From: CAINVV01 sp038323575
Lineage (GTDB): Bacteria > Bacteroidota > Bacteroidia > Bacteroidales > Prolixibacteraceae
Length of the DNA: 64,000 nucleotides
Assembly (NCBI GenBank): GCA_038323575.1
Contig: JBBQHB010000011.1
Span: forward strand, 1-64,000
Direction: 5' to 3'
Shown here: one piece after another, positions 25,341-34,610 of the stretch
How positions within the stretch are numbered: position 1 is the stretch's first letter
How the letters are laid out: each line of letters starts with the position of its first letter
The notes under the pieces: generated by a model
Seen by the model: only the letters and a program-made list of their open reading frames with translations
Told to the model about the DNA's origin: nothing
The model's database searches: none
Made by a program: the position numbers and the translations under genes

Positions 25341-25862
25341 ATGGACTTTAAAGAAATTGCCCGAAGAAGATATTCAGTCAGGAATTATCAGCCGAAACCT
25401 GTTGAAAAAGAAAAACTGATTGCTCTTGTTGAAGCCGCACTGCTGGCCCCTTCTGCGGTTAATTTCCAGCCCTGGAAATTTGTTATCGTCGATGAGCCGG
25501 CGCTTTTGGCCCAACTGCATGGTTGCTACCACCGCGACTGGTTCAAATCAGCGCCTGTCTGCATTGTGGCTATCGGCGATCATGACAAAGGATGGCACCG
25601 CCCTACTGATGACAAAGACTATACTGATATAGATGTTGCCATTTCCGTGGATCACCTGATGCTTGCAGCCACTGAAGCCGGACTTGGCACCTGCTGGATC
25701 TGTCACTTCAATGCGGAAAAATGTGCTGAAATATTCAATCTGCCTTCCAATCTTGAGCCCATTGCGATGATCCCTGTCGGCTATCCCATGACGGAGGCTA
25801 TACCTGAGAAGAAAAGAAAAACGATTGATCAGATGGTACTTTGGAATCGTTTTGAGGCTTAG
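25341..25862 (+). CDS. nitroreductase-family FMN oxidoreductase
   Basis: A 173-residue protein of the compact nitroreductase type. It has the FMN-phosphate binding N-terminus IARRRYSVRNYQPKPV, the middle motif APSAVNFQPWKFVIV and the C-terminal AATEAGLGTCWICHF plus PVGYP. It should reduce nitro, quinone or flavin substrates with NAD(P)H; the physiological substrate is not visible. The start ATG 25341 fits the family; the in-frame ATG at 25266 lies upstream of a TAAATTTG -7 element (25306-25313) and would add an unrelated 25 residues. The gene is convergent with the hydrolase, only one base from its end. Confidence 0.88.
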   Translation: MDFKEIARRRYSVRNYQPKPVEKEKLIALVEAALLAPSAVNFQPWKFVIVDEPALLAQLHGCYHRDWFKSAPVCIVAIGDHDKGWHRPTDDKDYTDIDVAISVDHLMLAATEAGLGTCWICHFNAEKCAEIFNLPSNLEPIAMIPVGYPMTEAIPEKKRKTIDQMVLWNRFEA

Positions 25863-25863
25863 G

Positions 25864-26643
25864 TTACCCGGATATTTCAAACAAATCAGCATCCTCCGAC
25901 ACAGGAAATTTTTTCCTGAACCTTTTTAATTCCTCCAGTGATACAGAATTGGTCACAACTGCATCTGACTGATTGTTCAGGTTACAGCTTAAAACTCCCT
26001 TCGGATCAATGATTTTGCTTTCCCCTGAATAATAGACGCCTGAACCATCCGTACCTGTCCGGTTTACTGCCGCAACATAAAGCTGGTTCTCGATTGCCCG
26101 GGCTGCTGTTAGTGTCTGCCAGACATGCTTGCGGACATCCGGCCAGTTGGCGGTAAAAAGCATTAAATCAGCCTCCTTCGCCGACCGGCACCAAACAGGA
26201 AACCGAAGGTCATAACAGATGAAAAGGGCGATCCGCCAACCCATAAATTTAACTACAACCTTTTTATTTCCGCGGCTGAAGTATTGGTCCTCCCCACCCA
26301 TGGAAAACAGATGTTTCTTGTCATAAATGTTTGTTTCTCCACTTGGGGTTACAAACAGGAAACGGTTATAATACCGATCATTCTCCTTGATAATCAGGCT
26401 TCCTGCCAAGGCGGCACCTGTAGCTGCAGCCTGCGATTTCATCCATCTCACACTTTTGCCATCCATTGATTCAGCAAGCGCTTTTGCATTCATAGAGAAA
26501 CCTGTGGTGAACATTTCCGGCAAGAGGATTAAATCAGTCCGGCCTGTCAAAGGTTTTAGGAGCTGGTCAAGTTTTTCCCTGTTTGCAACCTGATTTTCCC
26601 AGATTACATCAAATTGTACCAGCGAGATCCTGAGAAAATCCAT
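25864..26643 (-). CDS. nitrilase-superfamily amidohydrolase, omega-amidase (YafV/Nit2) type
   Basis: A 259-residue carbon-nitrogen hydrolase. The catalytic Glu is in LLPEMFTTGFSMN, the Lys in YDKKHLFSMGGED and the Cys in LFICYDLRFPVWCR. The MGGE tail after the Lys motif and the RFPVWCR pattern match YafV/omega-amidase, which hydrolyses alpha-ketoglutaramate or alpha-ketosuccinamate. In bacteria with transaminases that use glutamine this serves metabolite repair and methionine salvage. It ends next to the nitroreductase stop and lies 23 bases downstream of the acyltransferase gene, so the two minus-strand genes may share a transcript. Confidence 0.88.
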   Translation of the reverse strand: MDFLRISLVQFDVIWENQVANREKLDQLLKPLTGRTDLILLPEMFTTGFSMNAKALAESMDGKSVRWMKSQAAATGAALAGSLIIKENDRYYNRFLFVTPSGETNIYDKKHLFSMGGEDQYFSRGNKKVVVKFMGWRIALFICYDLRFPVWCRSAKEADLMLFTANWPDVRKHVWQTLTAARAIENQLYVAAVNRTGTDGSGVYYSGESKIIDPKGVLSCNLNNQSDAVVTNSVSLEELKRFRKKFPVSEDADLFEISG

Positions 26644-26666
26644 TTTTTTACCAATTTTGAATGCTG

Positions 26667-27230
26667 TTAATCTAAATCGTCACCATAGTTCATTCCTTCC
26701 GGGTTACGGCCCATGATGCCATGGTCTTTGTACCACTGCCTGATTCTTTTCAAATCCGACTGCAGATTATCTGTGAGTTCAATTTTGTCAGTATAACCGA
26801 TCCGTTTCCGGCCCCAGTCAAAAAAAGCCATGTAGACGGGAATATTGGCTGCGCGGGCTATGGTGTGGAAACCACCTTTCCATTTGGTAACAGGTTTGCG
26901 GGTACCTTCAGGAGCGATGGCCAAATGCATGGTTTCACGTTTTTCGAACTCCGCTAAAATCTGTTTAACCAGGCTTGCTCCTTTGGAACGGTCAACTGCT
27001 ATTCCGCCCATGGCACGCACAAAATAGCCCAGGGGCCAGATGAAAAATTCCTTTTTTACCATGGTATTGGATTTTCCGCCAACAGCCCGGTAAAAAAGAA
27101 AGGAGATAATGAAATCCCAGTTGGAGGTATGGGGAATGCCCAATACGATGCATTTTGGTTCAGGAATCACCCCTCCCACCAATTCCCATCCGAAGATGCG
27201 CAGCAAAAACCTTGAAATGAATTTAACCAT
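26667..27230 (-). CDS. 1-acyl-glycerol-3-phosphate acyltransferase-like protein (PlsC family)
   Basis: A 187-residue acyltransferase. Motif I is HTSNWD (HX4D), followed by GGIAVDRSKG as motif II and APEGTRK as motif III, the standard PlsC set. It is shorter than typical PlsC proteins and resembles the small Bacteroidota acyltransferases sometimes labelled glycerol acyltransferase. It should act on a lysophospholipid or related lipid at the inner membrane. The start is ATG 27230: the longer frame to 27371 overlaps the promoter and 5' end of mutS2 and has no family similarity. Confidence 0.82.
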   Translation of the reverse strand: MVKFISRFLLRIFGWELVGGVIPEPKCIVLGIPHTSNWDFIISFLFYRAVGGKSNTMVKKEFFIWPLGYFVRAMGGIAVDRSKGASLVKQILAEFEKRETMHLAIAPEGTRKPVTKWKGGFHTIARAANIPVYMAFFDWGRKRIGYTDKIELTDNLQSDLKRIRQWYKDHGIMGRNPEGMNYGDDLD

Positions 27231-27312
27231 GTTTGTATGAGAATTTGTAACAAAGTTAATCAAAAATAACTTTTCAGACGGGAATGCTCCAGATTGTATT
27301 TCACTTTTAGCT

Positions 27313-27343
27313 TTGTACTCCTGCTCAATTCTTGCTATTTTTG
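27313..27343 (+). promoter_or_regulatory. promoter of mutS2
   Basis: TTG (27313-27315) and TATTTTTG (27336-27343) are 20 bases apart, an exact Bacteroidota promoter match. Transcription should start near 27349, just after ATG 27346. This favours the next in-frame ATG (27364) as the translation start. Confidence 0.55.
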
Positions 27344-27363
27344 CCATGAATTCATTTGAACTG

Positions 27364-29841
27364 ATGCACATTTATCCCGAAAATTTCGAAAATAAAATTG
27401 GCTTTGACAAAATCAGGGAACTACTGGTGAGCCGATGTCTGAGCGAGCTTGGCAAAGAAAACGTCGCTGCATGCAGCTTCTCTTCGGATCCCGGCCTGAT
27501 TGAAAAACAACTGGATGAGACCGTCGAATTTCAGAAAATCATCCGGGATGAGTTTAATTTCCCTACCGGTTACTTTATTGACATGCGGCCTGTTTTAAGG
27601 AAATCCAAAATTCAGGGCACTTTTCTGGAAGTATTCGAACTTTTCGACCTTAAAAGATCCCTGGAAACGCTCCGGTCCATTGTAACTTTTTTCAAAGAGA
27701 AAGAGCAGGAATTTTTTCCCCGCCTCTTCTTTGTGATCCGTGACATCAGGGTTTTTCCTTTTTTATATGACCGCATCGACCAAATCCTGACCAAAAACGG
27801 CACGATCAAGGACAATGCATCTCCTGAACTGGTTAAAATCAGGAGGGAAATACTCTCGCTCCAGTCGGGTGTTTCCAAAATCATGGCCAAAATCCTCAAA
27901 CATGCACAGGCAGAGGGGTTGGTGGAAAAAGATGTAACGGTATCCATCCGCGACGGAAGGGCTGTAATTCCTGTGTTGTCGGCCAACAAAAGGAAGATGA
28001 AGGGAATTGTCCACGATGAGTCGGCAACAGGCCGGACCTCCTATATTGAGCCGGAAGAGATCGTTGAAACCAACAACCGCATCCGGGAATTTGAATCGGC
28101 AGAGAGACGGGAGATTGTGAGAATTCTGACCAAATTCACTGACGAGCTTCGCCCCTATGCCGAAGAACTGGAAAGTTCCTATGAAATACTGGGAATTCTG
28201 GACTTTATACGCGCAAAAGCTTTGTGGTCGAATGAGAGCAAATCGGTAAAGCCACTCCTCGCCTACCACCCCGAATTAAACTGGCTGGATGCCAGGCACC
28301 CTCTGCTGGAGAAGAATCTCAACAGGGAAAAAAGGAAAATTGTCCCCCTTAACATCAAACTGACAAAAGAGGACCGGATACTGCTGATCTCAGGACCCAA
28401 TGCAGGCGGTAAGTCCGTCTGTCTGAAAACGGTAGGTTTGCTTCAGTACAGCATCCAATGCGGACTGCCGGTTCCACTTCACCTGGACAGTGTTGTCGGG
28501 ATATTTGAGAAAATATTTATTGACATCGGCGACAACCAGTCGCTCGACAACGACCTGAGTACCTACAGCTCGCATTTGAGCGACATGAAATTTTTTGTCA
28601 GGAACTGCAACCCGCAATCCCTGGTATTGATCGATGAATTTGGAACCGGCACCGAACCGATGCTTGGCGGGGCCATCGCAGAATCGATCCTGAACCGCAT
28701 CAACCTGCTGAAGAGTTACGGGGTAATTACCACGCACTATACCAACCTGAAGCACTTTGCTTCGTCTGTCCCGGGCATTGTTAACGGCGCCATGCTTTAT
28801 GATTCCAATAAAATGGAGCCTCTTTTTCAATTGCAGATTGGCAAACCGGGAAGTTCTTTTGCTTTTGAAATAGCCCGAAAAATTGGCCTTCCGGAAGATA
28901 TATTACAGGAAGCTACAGACAAGATAGGCAAAGACCACATCGATTTTGACAAACACCTCCGGGATATTGTCCGCGACAAACGGTACTGGGAGACCAAACG
29001 ACAGAATATCCGCCAGTCGGAGAAAAAAATGGAGGACCTGACATCTACTTACGAAGAGAACCTTTCGGAAGTCAAAAAACTGAGAAAAGAGATCCTGGAT
29101 AAGGCAAAAAAAGAGGCTGCCGAAATACTGGCATCCTCCAACAAGATCGTGGAACAGACCATCCGCGATATCAAGGAAGCTTCTGCCGAAAAAGAGAAGA
29201 CAAGGGAAGCCCGTAAAAAGCTTGAGGATTTCAAAGAGACCGTATCGATGGCAAAAGATTCTGAGGATGAACAGATTGTCCGGAAAATGCAAAAGATCCG
29301 GCAGCGGGAACATCAAAAAAGGGAACGGTCAAAAACAGAAGAAAATCTAAAACCCGCCAAGGAACTCCCTGTTAAGAATAACGAACCTGAGGTTGGAAGC
29401 TGGATCAAACTGAAAGACCAGGAAAATCCGGGAATTATACTGGAAATCAACGGGAATAACGTGGTGGTTGCCTTCGGTCAACTGCGTTCTGTTGTTAAAC
29501 GCGACAGGGTCGAATTGATCTCGCACAACGAAGTAAAGAAAACAAAGGAAAACTATACAACTGCCAGGATCAACAACGAAATCAACGAAAGGAAACTCAA
29601 TTTTAAACCAAGGATCGATGTGCGCGGAATGCGTGCGGAGGAGGGACTTCAAAAAATCCGGGAATTCATCGATGAGGCGATCATGGTTGATGCGCATGAA
29701 CTGCATATTCTCCACGGCAAGGGAAACGGCATATTGAGGGAACTGGTCCGTGCCTACCTCAAATCGGAACCTGCCGTGAAAAAATTCAGGGACGAACATG
29801 TGCAGTTTGGGGGATCAGGGATTACGATTGTGGAGATGTAG
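27364..29841 (+). CDS. mutS2: MutS2 family ATPase with Smr domain
   Basis: About 825 residues. It lacks the mismatch-recognition domain of MutS. It begins with the MutS2 core (YPENFENKIGFDKIRELL), followed by the lever region and the ATPase with Walker A LLISGPNAGGKSVCLK and Walker B LVLIDEFGTGTEP. A long Glu/Lys coiled coil then leads to a KOW-like segment and a C-terminal Smr endonuclease domain (DVRGMRAEEGL, LHILHGKGNGILRELV). MutS2 suppresses homologous recombination and, in Bacillus, rescues collided ribosomes. The start is uncertain between 27346 and 27364; the predicted transcription start favours the latter. Confidence 0.93.
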   Translation: MHIYPENFENKIGFDKIRELLVSRCLSELGKENVAACSFSSDPGLIEKQLDETVEFQKIIRDEFNFPTGYFIDMRPVLRKSKIQGTFLEVFELFDLKRSLETLRSIVTFFKEKEQEFFPRLFFVIRDIRVFPFLYDRIDQILTKNGTIKDNASPELVKIRREILSLQSGVSKIMAKILKHAQAEGLVEKDVTVSIRDGRAVIPVLSANKRKMKGIVHDESATGRTSYIEPEEIVETNNRIREFESAERREIVRILTKFTDELRPYAEELESSYEILGILDFIRAKALWSNESKSVKPLLAYHPELNWLDARHPLLEKNLNREKRKIVPLNIKLTKEDRILLISGPNAGGKSVCLKTVGLLQYSIQCGLPVPLHLDSVVGIFEKIFIDIGDNQSLDNDLSTYSSHLSDMKFFVRNCNPQSLVLIDEFGTGTEPMLGGAIAESILNRINLLKSYGVITTHYTNLKHFASSVPGIVNGAMLYDSNKMEPLFQLQIGKPGSSFAFEIARKIGLPEDILQEATDKIGKDHIDFDKHLRDIVRDKRYWETKRQNIRQSEKKMEDLTSTYEENLSEVKKLRKEILDKAKKEAAEILASSNKIVEQTIRDIKEASAEKEKTREARKKLEDFKETVSMAKDSEDEQIVRKMQKIRQREHQKRERSKTEENLKPAKELPVKNNEPEVGSWIKLKDQENPGIILEINGNNVVVAFGQLRSVVKRDRVELISHNEVKKTKENYTTARINNEINERKLNFKPRIDVRGMRAEEGLQKIREFIDEAIMVDAHELHILHGKGNGILRELVRAYLKSEPAVKKFRDEHVQFGGSGITIVEM

Positions 29842-29905
29842 GAGGACTTGACGAGGGAACGACTGGACGAGGGAATGAAACGGAGAAACGGAGAAACAGA
29901 GAAAC

Positions 29906-29968
29906 GGGGACTGAGGACTGAGGACTGGGGACTGGGGACTGGGGATTGAGGACTGGGGACTGGGGACT
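29906..29968. repeat. nine tandem heptamers GRGGAYT
   Basis: Nine contiguous copies of a 7-base unit (GGGGACT or GAGGACT, one GGGGATT) fill this stretch exactly. They follow three copies of an 8-base unit CGGAGAAA (29881-29904, third copy CAGAGAAA) and two copies of GACGAGGGAA (29850-29859, 29866-29875). Together they form three microsatellite families in a row between mutS2 and the broken gene downstream. The purine/pyrimidine bias between strands is strong (AGTCCCC on the minus strand). Confidence 0.85.
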
Positions 29969-30005
29969 TACAAACGAGGAGCCGCCTAGCGGTGATCTCT
30001 TTGTA
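29969..30005. repeat. REP-like imperfect palindrome next to the heptamer repeat
   Basis: TACAAA at 29969 pairs with TTTGTA ending at 30005. Inside, CGAG pairs with CTC(T) and CCGC with GCGG around a CTA loop. This is a 37-base imperfect palindrome of the kind dispersed in Bacteroidota genomes. It abuts the last heptamer without a gap. Confidence 0.55.
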
Positions 30006-30101
30006 GGGGAAATACTAAGATTTGAAATCCGTCCGCTAACAAAAATTCGAAAAATCAATTCTCTGTTGATTGGACTGAATGGAATTAATTTACATATCAA
30101 A

Positions 30102-30536
30102 ATGAAGACTACTACTACTTGCATTGTTTTGTTAACGCTTTTACTCGGAATTTTCCCGACAAATATTAATGCCCAAAAAATCAGAGCTCAAAGCGACCGG
30201 CTGATCAAAGAACTGGAAGATACCAGGGTAACCATCGGAGCCAGGATATGGAAAGTGTATGACATGGGTTTCATTGTCAGGACCAAAACAGTTACACTTG
30301 CATTTGACCTTGTCAGCGGAGCCACTGCAGGTTGCAAGGATTTTTCACTTTCTGCCGAAGAACTTAACCGGCTCATCAAACAATGCGATGTACTGTTTAT
30401 CAGCCACAAACACAGGGTGCTTGATGCAGTCATTTACCCGGGCCACCAGGGAGAGTCGGTTGAAAACAATGTGGATGCCTACCTTGAACTAACCTACACG
30501 AATCTGAAAAATCCAAATATCCTGTTGTCGCTTTGA
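30102..30536 (+). pseudogene. remnant of a secreted metallo-beta-lactamase-fold protein
   Basis: A 144-residue frame from ATG 30102 with a Sec signal peptide (IVLLTLLLGIFPTNINAQ). The N-terminal half looks like the start of a UlaG-like metallo-beta-lactamase domain: IWKVYDMGFIVRTKTVTLAFDL and CDVLFISHKHR. The zinc motif should read HxHxDH, but after HKH the sequence jumps to RVLDAVIYPGHQGESVENNV, which resembles a region much later in such proteins. About half of the fold, including most metal ligands, is therefore missing, consistent with an internal deletion that kept the frame. It lies next to tandem repeats and a palindrome, which may have promoted the deletion. It might still be expressed, but no hydrolase activity is expected. 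Confidence 0.5.
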
Positions 30537-30625
30537 TTTGGGGGGAATCAATTGAATATCAACCAAATAAATTTAGAGCTAAAAACTAAGTCTTTTAACT
30601 TCCCGGCGTTCACCGGTCTGCAATA

Positions 30626-33040
30626 CTAATTGATTTCATACGATCCTTCAGGAAGCTCAATAGAAGGTTTACCCATCGTACTTACAAAGGACTTTTTGGT
30701 ATTTACATTTGTCACTTTCCATGTTTTCTGCGGCTTCCCGGCAGGTGAAAATTCAGCGATGGTCCCATGTGGTACGGTTAGTTTCAATTCAATTTTACCG
30801 GATAAATCGTTGTACCATTTCACTTTAATTTCGCCTGAAGGAGTATTGTAAACTGCAGCGGCAAAGCTAAGACCATCAGGGAAAGTTGGCGCGATGACGA
30901 ATTTTTTAAATCCCGGGTAATCCGATAATGGACGGATACCTGCCAGCCAGCGGTAATACCATTCCGAAACAGTGCCAAACATGGGATGACAGTTGGAATA
31001 GGTATTGTCGCTCTCTTTCCAGGATTCCCAGATAGTAGTGGCACCGCGGTCAATCATGTGACCCCATCCGGGGAAAGCCGTGCTGTTGACGATCTTATAT
31101 ACCTCATCAGCATGCCCTGTTAGGGAAAGCGCTTCAAGTATATATTTGGTGCCGAAAATTCCGGTAGTAAAATGACCAGCAGGAGCCTTTCTAACCGCCT
31201 TTAACAAAGAATCAGCCGCTGCAGCCAGTTCGTTTGGCGGAATAATCCCGTAATAGATCAGCGTCGAAAAGAGTGTCTGCCTGTTAATGGGATCTGCAAC
31301 CGGTTTGCGCCAGAAAAGACCCAGCAGCTTCCCGGCAAGGGATTTTTCCAGTTCACTGAACCGCCTGATATTCTGTGTGTCATGCATGATTTCGGCAAAC
31401 CGTTTCATGATCCGTGCACAATCCAGGTAATGGGTGGTTCCGATCAACTGTACCGGGACTTTCTCCAGTGATTCATGATCGCTTAGCCCTTTTTCAATGA
31501 TTTCACCCGGATGCAACCTGGCAACCTTGTCCATCCAGGCAAGGTCTCTCTGGTACAACTCTTTGATAATCGCCGTATCGCCGTAATACTGGTACAATTT
31601 GTACTGGGTGGTCAGAAAAGCAGATTCCCAGCTGATGCCGCAATATTTGATCCCGATGAACGGAGCCGTATCGATGAAGATTGAATCCTGCATGGCATCT
31701 ACCCAGTCGTATATGGTCTTGCGGTAGAATGCATGCATGTCAAAATTGTAAATAAAGGTCTCACTGGTTGCATTCAGATCTCCCCCATAACCTAATTTCT
31801 CCCTGGCAGGACAGTCGGACTGGACAGAGATCAGGTTATCCAGGAAGGTTTGCCGGCAGGCTGTCTGAATATTGTTCAACAATACATTTGAGCAGGAAAA
31901 ATAATTCTGGTTTTCAACACCCGTGTGAAATTCAAGCGCTTCAATGTCCTCTTTTTCGGGCAGATAGCCTAGTCCGGAGATTTCCATGTACCTGAACACA
32001 TGGTAGGTAAAATTCGGCTGCCAGGATACATCTTTTTCTTTTCCGAAAATATAACTGTCAGTTTGCCAGGCAATAGCAGGAGATCCCGGGCCACCGCTCC
32101 CCTTTCGCTTGATCTGACCCGCAACTGTTGTCATAGGATTGAGCGAACCATTTTCGTACAAGCGTTCCCCAAACCTGAAAACGATGGTATCACCTGTTTT
32201 GCCTTTCAGGTGAATCCTGTAAAGGCCTGTCAGGTTAATCCCCATATCCACGATGATTTTCTTGCCGGATTTTTGAATGAGCAGCGGTTTTATTGTTTTG
32301 GCCAATTTAACTGCCGGGAAGAAAGCCGGCTGTATCTCACCTCCCGGCCCGGGCTTTTGCACAGCCGTTCCCCAATTATTGTCTTTGTATCCGGGAAGAT
32401 TCCATCCTGCCAGTTCTTTACCTGCATCATACCATTCGCCGAGGTAGACATTGTTCCTGATTACCGGACCTTTTGCAGTTTTCCAGCTGGTATCTGTAAG
32501 AAATTCTTTGGTTGTACCATCTGCATAAGTGAGCCGGAGCCTAGCAATAAATTGCGGTTCCCCGGTAGGCAATTGTTGCCTCAGGTTAAACCGGCCAAAC
32601 AGCCGGAGCGGAAGTGAATTGTAAAAGCCATTTCCCAACATGGCACCTATGACATTTTTTCCGGGTTGAATCATCCTGGTAACATCATAGGTCTCAGCAT
32701 AAACCCGTTTGCTGAAGTCGGTCCAGGCCGGATCGAGCAGATTGTTTTCCGGCGTTTTACCATTAATGTAAGCCAGGTAATAACCTGCTGCTGTAATCGT
32801 TAACGTTGCCTGCTTAAGTTTCCCCGTTACGTTAAATTCCTTTCTGAAAATCGGAGCTGGCTGATCACCATACATCAGGGAATCAACGGTTATTTTTTTC
32901 TCTCCGGATCCGATCCAGGATGCCGCGGTCAGTTCAACCTGAGCTTTTGCGGCCAGATTCTGAGCATGTAACGATATGACTGAAACTTGAACAATCAGGG
33001 TGAATGCAAACAATAGCTGATACATTTTTCGGCAAATCAT
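30626..33040 (-). CDS. alpha-L-rhamnosidase, GH78
   Basis: About 804 residues. A Sec signal (LLFAFTLIVQVSVISLHAQ) is followed by N-terminal beta-sandwich domains (WIGSGEKKITVD, APIFRKEFNV, AYINGKTPENNLLDPAWTDF) and the (alpha/alpha)6 catalytic barrel. The barrel carries the GH78 signature SDCPAREKLGYGGD, with its acidic residues, and the aromatic active-site region ATTIWESWKESDNTYSNCHPM. The C-terminal beta domain matches the family. It would remove terminal rhamnose from pectic or other rhamnosides in the periplasm. An esterase gene lies 45 bases upstream in the same direction, suggesting a small glycan-processing operon. The start may be ATG 33040 or 33025. Confidence 0.9.
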   Translation of the reverse strand: MICRKMYQLLFAFTLIVQVSVISLHAQNLAAKAQVELTAASWIGSGEKKITVDSLMYGDQPAPIFRKEFNVTGKLKQATLTITAAGYYLAYINGKTPENNLLDPAWTDFSKRVYAETYDVTRMIQPGKNVIGAMLGNGFYNSLPLRLFGRFNLRQQLPTGEPQFIARLRLTYADGTTKEFLTDTSWKTAKGPVIRNNVYLGEWYDAGKELAGWNLPGYKDNNWGTAVQKPGPGGEIQPAFFPAVKLAKTIKPLLIQKSGKKIIVDMGINLTGLYRIHLKGKTGDTIVFRFGERLYENGSLNPMTTVAGQIKRKGSGGPGSPAIAWQTDSYIFGKEKDVSWQPNFTYHVFRYMEISGLGYLPEKEDIEALEFHTGVENQNYFSCSNVLLNNIQTACRQTFLDNLISVQSDCPAREKLGYGGDLNATSETFIYNFDMHAFYRKTIYDWVDAMQDSIFIDTAPFIGIKYCGISWESAFLTTQYKLYQYYGDTAIIKELYQRDLAWMDKVARLHPGEIIEKGLSDHESLEKVPVQLIGTTHYLDCARIMKRFAEIMHDTQNIRRFSELEKSLAGKLLGLFWRKPVADPINRQTLFSTLIYYGIIPPNELAAAADSLLKAVRKAPAGHFTTGIFGTKYILEALSLTGHADEVYKIVNSTAFPGWGHMIDRGATTIWESWKESDNTYSNCHPMFGTVSEWYYRWLAGIRPLSDYPGFKKFVIAPTFPDGLSFAAAVYNTPSGEIKVKWYNDLSGKIELKLTVPHGTIAEFSPAGKPQKTWKVTNVNTKKSFVSTMGKPSIELPEGSYEIN

Positions 33041-33085
33041 GGTAATGTCGGTTAATATAAAGGTTCTCAAACCATTGTCAAATTA

Positions 33086-34285
33086 CTACTCCCATTTCAC
33101 CAGGTCATTGCTGCGAATGCCATTTGCAGGGAACGGATGTTGCGCGTCGAACGGATACAATGCTTTCTGATCTTCGATGACAATCATATCTTCCTTTACA
33201 GTTCCATCTGGATTCATTGCTTTGGACAGGTCAAGTCCCAGGTATTTTGCCAGGAACGGATAAACGGCAGCTCTTTTGTTGATATCATAGCCGTGCTGGT
33301 CGTTTGGCAGGTGAACGTTCTGCACCAGATCAGATTTGCCGAAGAGGCTGTAAATATATTTCAGGTGAGGCATTTCAACGACCGGGTTGTTCTTCGTCCA
33401 ATCGCCGCCGTCCGAAACCAGTAACATGGGACGGGGAGCTGCACAAGCTGCTATTTCAACGTTGTTGGTTTGATAACCAACGTCTTTGTGGATGGGCATT
33501 CCGCTTTCACAGACGCATCCGCCAAAGAAAAATGCAGAAACCATTACCACCGGAACAGATACTTTGACCCTTTGGTCTATGGCTGTCAGGAGAAATGTCT
33601 GTGTACCGCCGCCTGATGCTCCGGTGCAGGCTATCCTTTCGGGATCGGCACCCATTTCGAGGATAAAGTCGAGGCAGCGGATGCTGTTCCAAAGCTGGAG
33701 CTTCAAGGCTTCGGGATGTTTATGCTGCCATCCCAGTTCGCCCATTTGACCGTAACCAACCATATCATAACCAAAAACCATTGCTCCCATACGTGCCATG
33801 GCTGCAAAGCGTTTCTGGGCATCCGGCCGATACCGCCCGACTTCACCGGCTTTTGACCAGTGTCCATGGGGACTGATAATACCGGGAATTTTGCCTTTGG
33901 CTTGAGTGGGGGTATACAAGCTTCCGGTTACGTAAACACCGGGAAGACTTTCAAATGCCACATTCTGAACCTGGTAGCCATCGTAAACCCGTTTAGTGCC
34001 TATGAAGGCATTCAATGGACATTTTTTTGGAAATATCTCCAGTCCGGTTCCTTTAAGGATGTGTTCTTTGATCAGTTTAGCTCTTTTCTCCCACTCTTTT
34101 TGGGTAGTATAGTGTGTTTTTTGTGTTTCCAGAAAAGATGTTCCTTCGGCTTCAGTCCAATAATCACCAACGCAGAGCATATTTGCGCCTTTTTTTTCGA
34201 CTTTTTTTGTAGATTGGGCTTCTGCTGCAAGTGAAATTGAAAGAACCAAACAGCCGGTGAAAAGAAATTTAAGATAATGTCTCAT
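33086..34285 (-). CDS. secreted alpha/beta-hydrolase, acetylxylan-esterase-like
   Basis: A 399-residue protein with a clear signal peptide (LFTGCLVLSISLAAEAQ). The alpha/beta-hydrolase core shows the oxyanion region GIISPHGHW, the nucleophile elbow ACTGASGGGTQ, and a late PNDQHGYDINKR stretch likely to hold the catalytic His. Its length and motifs match large secreted esterases of Bacteroidota that are annotated as acetylxylan esterase; substrate specificity is not proven. It is the first gene of a two-gene operon with the GH78 rhamnosidase, so an acetylated rhamnose-containing glycan is a reasonable target. Confidence 0.75.
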   Translation of the reverse strand: MRHYLKFLFTGCLVLSISLAAEAQSTKKVEKKGANMLCVGDYWTEAEGTSFLETQKTHYTTQKEWEKRAKLIKEHILKGTGLEIFPKKCPLNAFIGTKRVYDGYQVQNVAFESLPGVYVTGSLYTPTQAKGKIPGIISPHGHWSKAGEVGRYRPDAQKRFAAMARMGAMVFGYDMVGYGQMGELGWQHKHPEALKLQLWNSIRCLDFILEMGADPERIACTGASGGGTQTFLLTAIDQRVKVSVPVVMVSAFFFGGCVCESGMPIHKDVGYQTNNVEIAACAAPRPMLLVSDGGDWTKNNPVVEMPHLKYIYSLFGKSDLVQNVHLPNDQHGYDINKRAAVYPFLAKYLGLDLSKAMNPDGTVKEDMIVIEDQKALYPFDAQHPFPANGIRSNDLVKWE

Positions 34286-34610
34286 TGTGTTAAGGTGTTA
34301 ATTAGCATACCGTAAAATAACAAAAAAAGTCAGAGAAGTCTGATGAAATTTTATCGCAGAATTTTGATAAATTTAAGAATTGGTCAAAGATTTTGCCTCA
34401 GATATACAATAGTCTAAATTTCAGTGCTTTATACGTTTTGTAATATATATTTAATTACACCTTTAAAAAAATTCAGGTTACCAGTTGTATTCTTTTAAAT
34501 CTGTTGTTAAGTATGTTTGATTTCCGTTGAACATTTTGTGACATTAACAAGTTACACTAGGAGATCAGATTGGTTCAGAAATATTTTCATCAACTTCTAA
34601 TCACTTATTT
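34286..34610. other. 325-base AT-rich divergent region before the exopolysaccharide locus
   Basis: This gap separates the minus-strand esterase from the plus-strand receiver gene. TATGTTTG at 34512-34519 is a good -7 element for the plus strand, giving an untranslated leader of about 85 bases; the nearest TTG is 24 bases upstream, too far for a strong -33. Two weak dyads occur (TCAGA-GAAG-TCTGA near 34330; AAATTTTATC with GATAAATTT near 34344). No small gene or riboswitch was recognised. Confidence 0.45.

Noticed and set aside
27231..27371. An N-terminal extension of the PlsC-like acyltransferase to 27371.
   Set aside because: It would overlap the promoter and 5' end of the divergent mutS2 gene and shows no similarity to acyltransferases.
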